This document shows, piece after piece, positions 55,331 through 64,000 of a stretch of 64,000 nucleotides of DNA (position 1 is its first letter; each line of letters begins with the position of its first letter). The position numbers and the translations under genes are program-made. The stretch lies in contig CM068373.1 in assembly GCA_034769895.1 (NCBI GenBank), positions 197,016,134 through 197,080,133 of the forward strand. Direction: 5' to 3'. The stretch is from Magicicada septendecula. Its lineage: Eukaryota > Arthropoda > Insecta > Hemiptera > Cicadidae. The notes beneath the pieces were generated by a model, which was not told the DNA's origin, made no database searches, and saw only the letters and a program-made list of their open reading frames with translations.

Positions 55331-55518
55331 TTAGTTTTATAATTCTTACCTTCGATGTTAATCGTCACCTCTGTCAATCCTGTTTTCTGTTCCATCACTT
55401 TGTTGTCCTCCTCTTCTAATAATTCTTTTGTCATGTCTACCTTGATAATGTTGCTCACATATTCGTCGGTGACTTGGACCTGGCTCTCTGTTGACAATGG
55501 TTGGGCCCGCTTCTCCAT
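55327..55518 (-). pseudogene. Protease N-terminal part, out of frame, unit 2
   Basis: Identical to the unit 1 segment, with the same two register changes around the DTG codons at 55320-55328. Confidence 0.75.
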
Positions 55519-55526
55519 TGTCCTCC

Positions 55527-55838
55527 TTAGTTTCCCGTGGATGGACCTGCTACAGCTGGATGGTTTCCTCCTCTCCCTCTGTTGTAATGGACTCCTCCTC
55601 TTGGCGCTCCTCTATAAAATTCTCCTCCTCTCGACTGCTGATTTGGTGGTGGATTCATTCTCTCGTTCCTGGCGCACTCCCTGTTTCGATGACATCTAAA
55701 ACAATTGGTTCTATTAGCATAATTGTCTGTGTCACATTCTCTACACCTCCAACTCTCGCCCCTGTTATCAAAATTTCCTCCCCGCGCTCCTCTATGAAAA
55801 TTCTGTGTACCCCTACTCTGATGGTAATTATTATTCAA
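55527..55838 (-). CDS. gag: Gag C-terminal part: RanBP2 finger and RGG boxes, unit 2
   Basis: Identical in sequence to the unit 1 copy: finger residues W30, C32, C35, N39, R43, C46, C49, with RGG repeats on both sides. Confidence 0.85.
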   Translation of the reverse strand: MNNNYHQSRGTQNFHRGARGGNFDNRGESWRCRECDTDNYANRTNCFRCHRNRECARNERMNPPPNQQSRGGEFYRGAPRGGVHYNRGRGGNHPAVAGPSTGN

Positions 55839-55885
55839 GTTTGGTACTACTGGTGGGTTTGGACGTCGCCCTATGTCGCGCTCCC

Positions 55886-56344
55886 CTATATTCTGTGTAA
55901 CACGTCTAACATGTTCTCTAGCTCATTTATATTGGTAATTTCTTTAGTCATTAACGTGATTTGCACCTCTCTGGGCAGGTGCTTGCTAACATGTCTTACG
56001 AAGGATCGGAATGGTAACGGCGGTTCTAGATACTTGGCCTCGTTATATATAGTCATCACATATATGGTTAGGTGGTTATTAATTCTACCAAAATTCCCGT
56101 TACCCATTATTTTGCTTCTTAAGATTTCTTGGTCCTCCTCTGACCAATATTTGTTTCGAAAAGCTACTTCAAAATCCTCGTAACTACCCCATTCGACATT
56201 GTGTACTTCCGCCCATACTTCGGCACTACCCTTAAACCATTTTAAAATTTTCAATAATTTGACTTCCCAACTACTACTATTAAATCGATTAAATTCCCGT
56301 GTTCGGTTCAAAAATTGCATCGGATGCACTCTACGATTCTCACT
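55886..56344 (-). CDS. gag: Gag middle (capsid-like) segment, unit 2
   Basis: 147 codons identical to unit 1, likewise cut by the Penelope-like insertion on its N-terminal side and shifted by one base before the zinc-finger part. Confidence 0.85.
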   Translation of the reverse strand, partial: SENRRVHPMQFLNRTREFNRFNSSSWEVKLLKILKWFKGSAEVWAEVHNVEWGSYEDFEVAFRNKYWSEEDQEILRSKIMGNGNFGRINNHLTIYVMTIYNEAKYLEPPLPFRSFVRHVSKHLPREVQITLMTKEITNINELENMLDVLHRI

Positions 56345-56400
56345 ACTAAAAGTTTCTACTTAACTAAAAATGAACTTTTTCATGTGAAAACTTACTGATT

Positions 56401-57845
56401 TTATTGGATGCGTTTCGGCTTAGTATCCGCCTTCTTCAGCTTTGGTAACAGACTGCCAGCATTTTGTAACGGTTGTGTGGAAGGTGAAGTGGGGGTGGTG
56501 TGTGAAGGAAGGGGATTGGCGCGGGGATTCAACTTACTGTTTGTTTTCTGTATAATTGTGTCAAAAAGTGTATGTGATTTATATTGTAATTGATCGTTGA
56601 GTATGTTGTTTGGTTGTGCTGTGTGGTATTTATATATTTCGTATTGTTCAGTTGTGTTGAGTTTTTGACCTTTGGGTATGTAATGTAAAATTTCAAGATT
56701 AGTGTCTATGTTGGTGTAACTGTGGTTTTCTGTGTGTATGTGTGTGGCAAATGCGGAGTGTATATTGTTGTTGCTTAAAGCTTTTAAGTGTTCAGAATAA
56801 CGGGATGAAAACGATCTTCCCGTCTGGCCTATGTAGAAACTATTACAGTCTTTACAATTTAATTTGTAAACACCTGTTTTGTTATATTTGTCTATGTCTG
56901 TGTTTGTATTACTGATGTGTTTTTTGATGGTATTGGTTGTTCTGAATGCTATTTTGTATTTGTGTTTTCTGAATGTATTGGCGATTTTGTGTGTGTATGA
57001 GTTGTGGTATGTGAGTGTGATGTATTTATTGTGTTGTGTGTTGATGGTATTTAGTGTTTTGTTGTTTTTGTTTTTGATGCGTTTGTGTAGTATGTTCATT
57101 AAATTGGGGTTATAACCGTTTTTTATTGCTATGTATTTTATTGTGTTGAGTTCGTCGGTGTAATCTTGTTTATTTAAGGGTATTTTAGTTAGTCTATGGA
57201 GCATATGGTTGAAGGCCGCATGTTTATGTTGTGTTGGGTGGTTTGATGTGTTGTGTATAACCATGTCGGTTGTGGTTGGTTTCCTGTATATTTTGTACGT
57301 GTGTGTATTGTTAGTTTTGTTAATTGTTAGGTCTAGAAAATTTATACTATTGTTTTGTTCAGTTTCCAGTGTAAATTTTAATTTGTGGTGTATAGTGTTT
57401 ATGTATTTGTGAAGTTTTCAACTTGTCTTGTGTTGCCTTTGAATAAAAGTAATATATCATCTACATACCTGTGCCAGTATATAATTTTGTTAGTGTATTT
57501 GTTGTTGTTTATTATGTGGTTCTGTTCAATGTTGTGTATATATATTTCTGCTAGTATTCCTGATATGAGGGATCCCATCAGGAGTCCTTCTGTTTGTGTG
57601 TATATTTTGTTATTGTATGAAAAGTAATTTTGTTCAGTTATTATTTTGGTAAGTGTGATGATTTCTTGTATGTGTGTTTCAGGTGTGTTGTTTTGTCTGA
57701 GTAGTTGTTCTAGTGTTTGTATGGTTTCTTTGATGGGGACATTAGTGTATAAATTGGTTATATCAAAAGATGCTAGAGTTGAGTTATGTGGGATGTGTAT
57801 GTGTTCAGTTTTCCTGACTAGGTCAATGTTGTTTTTGATAGACAC
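56401..57845 (-). pseudogene. Penelope-like RT + GIY-YIG, minus arm, unit 2
   Basis: As in unit 1, with one amino-acid difference seen: NCKDC instead of NCNDC between GVY and YIG. Same frame break after QVENF and the same altered motif B. Confidence 0.9.
56407..56439 (-). ncRNA. Hammerhead-like core, minus arm, unit 2
   Basis: Duplicate of 43034-43066. Confidence 0.4.
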
Positions 57846-59157
57846 TAGAACAACTACTCAGACAAAACAACACACCTGAAACACACATACAAGAAATCAT
57901 CACACTTACCAAAATAATAACTGAACAAAATTACTTTACATACAATAACAAAATATACACACAAACAGAAGGACTCCCGATGGGATCCCCCATATCAGGA
58001 ATACTAGCAGAAATATATATACACAACATTGAACAGAACCACATAATAAACAACAACAAATACACTAACAAAATTATATACTGGCACAGGTATGTAGATG
58101 ATATATTACTTTTATTCAAAGGCAACACAAGACAAGTTGAAAATTTCCACAAATACATAAACACTATACACCACAAATTAAAATTTACACTGGAAACTGA
58201 ACAAAACAATAGTATAAATTTTCTAGACTAACAATTAACAAAACTAACAATACACACACGTACAAAATATACAGGAAACCAACCACAACCGACATGGTTA
58301 TACACAACACATCAAACCACCCAACACAACATAAACATGCGGCCTTCAACCATATGCTCCATAGACTAACTAAAACACCCTTAAATAAACAAGATTACAC
58401 CGATGAACTCAACACAATAAAATACATAGCAATAAAAAACGGTTATAACCCCAATTTAATAAACATACTACACAAACGCATCAAAAACAAAAACAACAAA
58501 ACACTAAATACCATCAACACACAACACAATAAATACATCACACTCACATACCACAACTCACACACACACAAAATCGCCAATACATTCAGAAAACACAAAT
58601 ACAAAATAGCATTCAGAACAACCAATACCATCAAAAAACACATCAGTAATACAAACACAGACATAGACAAATATAACAAAACAGGTGTTTACAAATTAAA
58701 TTGTAATGACTGCAATAGTTTCTACATAGGCCAGACGGGAAGATCGTTTTCATCCCGTTATTCTGAACACTTAAAAGCTTTAACCAACAACAATATACAC
58801 TCCGCATTTGCCACACACATGCACACAGAAAACCACAGTTACACCAACATAGACACTAATCTTGAAATTTTACATTACATACCCAAAGGTCAAAAACTCA
58901 ACACAACTGAACAATACGAAATATATAAATACCACACAACACAACCAAACAACATACTCAACGATCAATTACAATATAAATCACATACACTTTTTGACAC
59001 AATTATACAGAAAACAAACAGTAAGTTGAATCCCCGCGCCAATCCCCTTCCTCCACACACCACCCCCACTTCACCTTCCACACAACCGTTACAAAATGCT
59101 GGCAGTCTGTTACCAAAGCTGAAGAAGGCGGATACTAAGCCGAAACGCGTCCAATAA
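57846..59157 (+). pseudogene. Penelope-like RT + GIY-YIG, plus arm, unit 2
   Basis: As in unit 1, with normal motif B and YVDD and the same one-base loss after NFLD. Confidence 0.9.
59119..59151 (+). ncRNA. Hammerhead-like core, plus arm, unit 2
   Basis: Duplicate of 45746-45778, with GCGTC at the expected cleavage position. Confidence 0.45.
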
Positions 59158-59238
59158 AATCAGTAAGTTTTCACATGAAAAAGTTCATTTTTAGTTAAGT
59201 GTTAGTGCTGTGAAAGAAGAGATGAATAATCAAGACAA

Positions 59239-60197
59239 CTAAAAGTTTCTAGTTCTATTTCATTATTAGCGTCTCGTGTAATTAATATACGTTCAGTAAC
59301 ATTGTGTAAATTTTGGTTTCTTACTAAACTTAATTCGTCTCTTACACTACTAATGTTTTGTTCTAGTGAAAATAATTTTTTGTCGTTACTACACTCCGAC
59401 TGTATGCTATTTTTTGATATTACATTAATAGATTCATTTAACGCTTGTATTTCTGTCTTACAATTATTTTCAATTTCATTTACCTTACAGTCTACGTTAT
59501 TTTTGTTTTCGTCAATATTCTGACTCATTTTTTCAACTGTCATTATTACGCTACTCAGCTTACATTCAGTTTCAGTATTACACTTATTTATTTTATATTC
59601 TATTTCATTGTTATGCTCATTCATTGAATTTATTAATATATCATTTATTTGCTTCTCCACTCTACCTATCTGACTATCTATTTCATTAAATTTAACATCT
59701 ATCTGCTGTATTGAATTATCTAACTTGGTTTCTACTTGGTTAATTTTATCAGTAAACTCTACTTTGGTATTTTCACAATGTCTATTAATTTCTTGAATCT
59801 CATATTTCAACTCATTAATATCCCTACTTTGTCTGTCAAATTTGTCATTCATTATATTTGTCATTTTATTATATTTAACATTGGAATCACTTTGTTGTTC
59901 ATTATTTTGTTTTTTCAATTCATTTAGATCACTACTTATATTTTCGGACATTGTTTTTATCAGACTGAACATATCGTCCATCGACAACTGTTTAATTCGT
60001 GTCGTCGTTGGAGTAGATTGTGCTGCTACATTTTTGTCAGTGAAGCTGACTTCTTCATTATTAATTTTACTTTCCCTATCTAATTTCGGGGTTACTTGAA
60101 TCCCCGAATCTTCAGTTGCATTGCTTTGATCTATTACATTTATTTCTGTTTTATTCTGACTCGCACTTGGAGTCGAATGTACCTCAAAATTACTCAT
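59239..60197 (-). CDS. gag: Gag N-terminal coiled-coil segment, unit 2
   Basis: Same 331-codon frame as unit 1 with no amino-acid difference seen. ATG at 60195-60197. Cut by the Penelope-like insertion. Confidence 0.85.
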
Positions 60198-60438
60198 GTT
60201 TGACTCATCAGAATTTTCGACACTAGTCGTTTCATTTGTTATTTTCGTTATCTGCCATTCTTACTTTTTATAATTGATACTTGTGCGTACATATAATATA
60301 ATCAATATGTAATATACTGTATAGCAAATTTTGTGTGAATGACGCACTTTTTATTTTATTCCGCTAACCTAAAACACACGTTTGCATCTTTGTAGGTGTG
60401 GATTTTATATCAGCACATTTTTTAATTTATAAAATCGT

Positions 60439-60458
60439 CCCTGTAATCGGCTGCGCCA
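60439..60458 (-). promoter_or_regulatory. Gypsy primer binding site, unit 2
   Basis: TGGCGCAGCCGATTACAGGG on the minus strand, two bases from LTR 3, identical to unit 1. Confidence 0.75.
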
Positions 60459-60460
60459 TT

Positions 60461-61592
60461 TGTGAAGTTACTCTACTTTTAACTATATAAAATACAAAAT
60501 ACACTTTATTTCCACCTACCTGCAAAGGTTCTTTCTGGGTCCAGAATCCGATCGCACGTACATCAGACGCAAACATGTGTTTCATAGGTTAGTGAAATGA
60601 CTTACTCTACACATTTTATGAAGAGAAATTATGATCTTTTTAATGTTTTAAATGTTAAATAAATTTTAACAAATTTTACTCATGCTTCGCATATTAAACA
60701 ACATTTAAATGGGTTCTTCTTCTTGTGATACATTACAGTTATGCAATTTCTATTCTATCTTAGTCTACTAGCTTACCTTATTTTAAGTCATACTTAAACA
60801 CAGAGCCCAGCCTGCAATTTCTCACACTCACAACCACAGAAAATTACCCCGCCCTTAACATGTTAATAAAAAAAAAATACCCATTCCGGCCGGCACGTGG
60901 TAACCCTTCAAACTCGTTTTATCTGAGTTGGTAATTACGTCGCTGTCTAATATAACTGATTTTGTTCCTCTCCCATACTCACTGATACCACTGACACATT
61001 TTGGTCACGTTGAATTCACTTTTGAGATTAAAAAACTGATAAAATTTAGCAGAGCGCACTTGGCTCTGTGTCGGCCGACACAATCAGCGACGAACTGGGA
61101 GAACGAATGTAGCAGGTGAAGCTAACGTGATCTCATACTTTTGGTGGAAATCACTGCCTTGGGTTTCGTCGCAGGAGTTTCGTCCCATGCAATCCATGTA
61201 GTTGTTGGGGTGACGACAGTATACGATCTCAGTGAGGCACTGGCTAACGTCACGAGATGGGCGGATCTTAAGTTTTCATATCCGCCGTTTTCACTCGATG
61301 AAGGTGAATAGAATTGGTTCCATGACCATGTTGGTTTTTGAAGTAGCGTCACCCCGAGCGTATACCTGTGTCGCTCGTACAGGCGCATGGTCACATTCAA
61401 GCAAAGTTCTTGGAAATCTGAGGTGGCTACATACCTCAACTGATTGCACAATGCTATTACGTCTTGCCTTTGTTATAAACTGTTCCATTCAACATGTGGT
61501 CTGTCACAATGGAATAAAATTTTACAATATATTTTTATGAAATCCCTGAAAATTAAATAAAACAAAAATACCCACATTTTTGGACCGTTACA
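60461..61592 (-). repeat. Gypsy LTR 3 (outer, 5')
   Basis: 1,132 bp, with several private substitutions in its right half (CCATACTCACTG, GACACATTTTG, ATCCGCCG, GAGCGTATAC, CACATTCAAG, ATTACGTC) not shared by LTRs 1 and 2. Confidence 0.95.
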
Positions 61593-61793
61593 AGTACAAT
61601 GATTGAAAAACCTATTAAAAAGAAAAGCCCTTATGAACCTTTAATAGTTGAAGTAGAGGATTTCAACAAACCAGGACCAAGCTCAGGATCATTTAAATCA
61701 AGTTCTTCCAGTGAGTTTCTTCCGCAACCTGTTTTGTCCTCAACTCCAAAAGGAATCCCTTCATTTGTTGACCACATGGATATTCAAACAAAT
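61593..61793 (+). pseudogene. BED-finger / hAT-like exon, 3' part
   Basis: Continues the frame left at 33719 (GFKKVLELS across the 4-bp target duplication into TMIEKPIKKKSPYEPLIVEV). Then comes a Ser/Pro-rich linker (GPSSGSFKSSSSSEFLP) and IPSFVDHMDIQTN, ending at a consensus donor AAT|GTAAGT. BED-finger hAT transposases typically have such a linker before the catalytic exons, which would lie to the right but are not in the remaining 2.2 kb in recognisable form. Confidence 0.65.
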
Positions 61794-63689
61794 GTAAGTA
61801 AGCATTTAAAAAATACACAAACATTATGAGACCTACTTCAAATGTTGGCTACAGGCTTTCGAGAAAACTAGGCCTCAGGCCTAGTATATTATCCATCCAA
61901 AAGGTTTTACTTAAGTTTGTAAATGAACAAACATGAGGTTTACGATGTGCAAAATATATATTGCAACAGATCATACTTTATTATTCTAATAAGGATATTG
62001 TGAGTGTGTAGAAATCGATACAAGTCTATTATGGAGGAGATGAAATATTATTTATTATATACAAATATTGTTTATAAAGATGTATAATGTTTTTTTAAAA
62101 TTGTCATGTATTAATAGTATATTAAATTGTTTGTATTGTTCGATTAATATAAATCGCTTTTACTTGTTTGCTGCAACGTCCTCCTCTCGTCTCGTCGTCC
62201 TCTTCTACAGCTTCACTCCTTCCTGGTGTCCTCTTCGTCTCGTCGTCCTTGTACAGCAAGCGGCTCCAGCGGCGTATTATTTCAGAGCCTCGTAGTTATG
62301 TTTAACTGCTTCCACGATATCTTGTAGTGTCTTTAAGTTCCCTATGCGGATATCTTAACTTACACGACACAGCACTGAATTTTATTTTAAATTTTACTTA
62401 ATTATTTATCCTCTTGATTCTTACCGCAAAACTTTGTTAAGAATTACAAGGTTTATAGTTTACTTTATATAAAATATTCCTCTATTCCTTCTTGGTTCTT
62501 ACCGCAAAACTTCGTTAAGAATTTTAAGGTTTATGGTTTATTTTATATAAGATCTTTTTACGTTTGTAAGAGAATAACTGTCTTATCCGGGGCACAACTT
62601 CCCCTAGCAACGTCGACAGACAGACTGTCTTCAACCTAGCTCTGCAACGTATGAATCTCACTGAATTTGGTGTAATTTGATAGGCCAAGCCCAAGTCACA
62701 TGATTGATGGAACAACCAGATACACAAATTTCATGAAAAACTTTGTATAATTTTGCATAGTCCTGCATGGAAATTATCTACAATTATTATTACCCTATCA
62801 TTGATAAGAGTTACACTTGAGTTTTGCTTTACTTAAAAAATCATATTTCTAAAATAATTACAAACCTCAGAGTATACACAAATCGAAGCTATTTATTTAA
62901 ATAATTCCTTGTCAAATTATCATGTAAATCGGTTAACTACCACTGCCGCTGTATCGATCGCAGATTATCACACTCGCACACGCACACCATTTTATACAAA
63001 AATACATGACAATATAGTACAATTTTTTATGAAGAGTTTGGTGTAACATATATGCTTATCATTTTTTAAATACAAAACTTATGACTAAAAAACAAAATAT
63101 TACGCAAAACAAATTTAAACAAGAAATGCTTGTCATTCATGTACTCTGATATAAACAGCATATCTTATCATCCTGTGTTCTGTTGCAGGATTAACCCCTC
63201 CACGTGTAAAAAAAAAATTTTTTTTATATGGAATACAAAATTTATTTATTTTGTTTTAAACCTAAATTGACATAATTTCTTCCCAATAATCATAATCATC
63301 GAAATAATAACATAATAACTTCAAAAATCAAAATAACTGAATAGCTTCTATCAAACAACATTTCCCCAACTGTCACTTTGACAACTCAAATTTTAAACAA
63401 ACAAAAGCACATGGCTGCTTATCACCAAACATTCCTGAACACTGATAAGGATGTCAATGTCAGACGTCATTCGGCTATATCTACAGTTCAACCATACATT
63501 TTTCAACATGATTACAATTGTTCTTATTTTACACATAATTTTATACAATTTCCTACCAGTCATTCTACTTATATTCTGGCATTCTAGTTTAATTATTTGT
63601 ATTATCCTTCTTTTAATTTTTAATTTATCGCACAGACTCATGCCGCGCAACCTTTCTCGTTTTTTGATTGCTCTATGCTTGCATTTGTT
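61794..63689. other. Unassigned, possibly intronic
   Basis: Follows a splice donor and lacks convincing ORFs. It holds a ~60-bp direct duplication (CTTACCGCAAAACTT...AAGGTTTAT at about 62420 and 62499) and a CT-rich stretch with CGTCTCGTCGTCC-like repeats (about 62180-62250). Confidence 0.4.
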
Positions 63690-63881
63690 TCAGTAATTGC
63701 CGATACATTGCTTTGATTTAATTTTTAAAGGTTTATATGTAATGCCAGTTGTATTACCCAGGCTACACATAATATAATCTCCTTTGTACAATATGAACTC
63801 ATTGTTTGATTGAAATTTTTCTGGTATCATCTCAAACGTTATTTTCATCAAGTTTTTACAGGTATCAGTGTCTAAGTGCAT
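63690..63881 (-). CDS. Unrecognised 63-codon ORF
   Basis: ATG at 63879-63881, reading CKNLMKITFEMIPEKF and LYKGDYIMCSLGNTTG. Its composition is more protein-like than nearby frames, but no family is recognised, the strand is opposite to the hAT-like exon and no splice context is clear. Confidence 0.2.
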   Translation of the reverse strand: MHLDTDTCKNLMKITFEMIPEKFQSNNEFILYKGDYIMCSLGNTTGITYKPLKIKSKQCIGNY

Positions 63882-64000
63882 TTAAAGATTTTTTAATGTC
63901 TCGGATTTGTCTGCATACACATGTAGCGGGGCATTTTTGGGGCCTACCTGAGACAATGTAAAGAAGTTTATATTTTATTGATAATAAATAACATATTTTG

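Larger units (their letters stand above)
56359..59238. mobile_element. Palindromic Penelope-like insertion in gag, unit 2
   Basis: Same insertion, same 14-bp duplication (56345-56358, 59239-59252), same arms and same junction as in unit 1, so it predates the tandem duplication. Confidence 0.9.
33720..61592 (-). mobile_element. Tandem Ty3/gypsy pair: LTR-int-LTR-int-LTR
   Basis: Three LTRs (1,120, 1,125 and 1,132 bp) enclose two internal regions, each 12,248 bp by the boundaries I set. The outer flanks are AGTA (33716-33719 and 61593-61596), one 4-bp target duplication for the whole 27.87 kb. The pol frames differ at three of 1,043 residues. The pair therefore arose from one insertion by unequal LTR-LTR recombination. 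Both units are minus strand and share frame breaks and a nested Penelope-like insertion. Confidence 0.93.

Noticed and set aside
1..64000. CRISPR array, bacterial operons, Shine-Dalgarno sites, rRNA genes
   Set aside because: No regular short repeats with unique spacers and no prokaryotic gene organisation; all structure is eukaryotic mobile DNA.

Overview
This is eukaryotic, AT-rich, repeat-dense DNA, most likely from an insect: BEL/Pao, Ty3/gypsy, hAT, mariner/Tc1-superfamily and Penelope-like elements, a tRNA-derived SINE and MITE-like foldbacks fill most of it. No bacterial features are present. The only candidate host coding sequence I can support is a tandemly duplicated set of short exon-like segments at 22.3-32.3 kb. 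I cannot name the species.

Layout: 0.9-1.8 kb is the 3' end of a Ty3/gypsy element. A decayed hAT transposase lies at 2.3-4.6 kb (minus strand), followed by 5 kb of AT-rich sequence with three foldback/MITE-like elements and a SINE. 10.5-19.8 kb is a decayed LTR retrotransposon (minus strand) whose gag was hit by two DNA transposons 76 bp apart: a DD82E (Sailor-like) Tc1/mariner-superfamily element and a mariner. 20.6-21.8 kb is a miniature LTR element (TRIM) with a tRNA-Lys type primer site. 22.1-32.7 kb is a ~1.5 kb tandem repeat carrying exon-like segments; its first copy is split by a complete 7.07 kb BEL/Pao element, and the empty site survives in the second copy.

33.7-61.6 kb is the centrepiece: two 12.25 kb Ty3/gypsy internal regions in tandem (minus strand) sharing a middle LTR (LTR-int-LTR-int-LTR), flanked by the 4-bp duplication AGTA and inserted in the BED-finger exon of a hAT-like gene (33.5 kb and 61.6-61.8 kb). 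The middle LTR is a chimera, left half like the right LTR and right half like the left LTR, as expected from unequal LTR-LTR crossover. Each unit carries the same palindromic Penelope-like insertion in gag, so that insertion predates the duplication.

The most novel-looking observations are (i) a Gag whose zinc finger is a perfect RanBP2-type finger flanked by RGG boxes instead of a CCHC knuckle, (ii) a hairpin next to the polypurine tract whose distal stem differs between two related elements but stays paired, and (iii) in-phase exon-like segments in a tandem array. Most coding copies are broken; 61.8-64 kb holds nothing I can identify with confidence.
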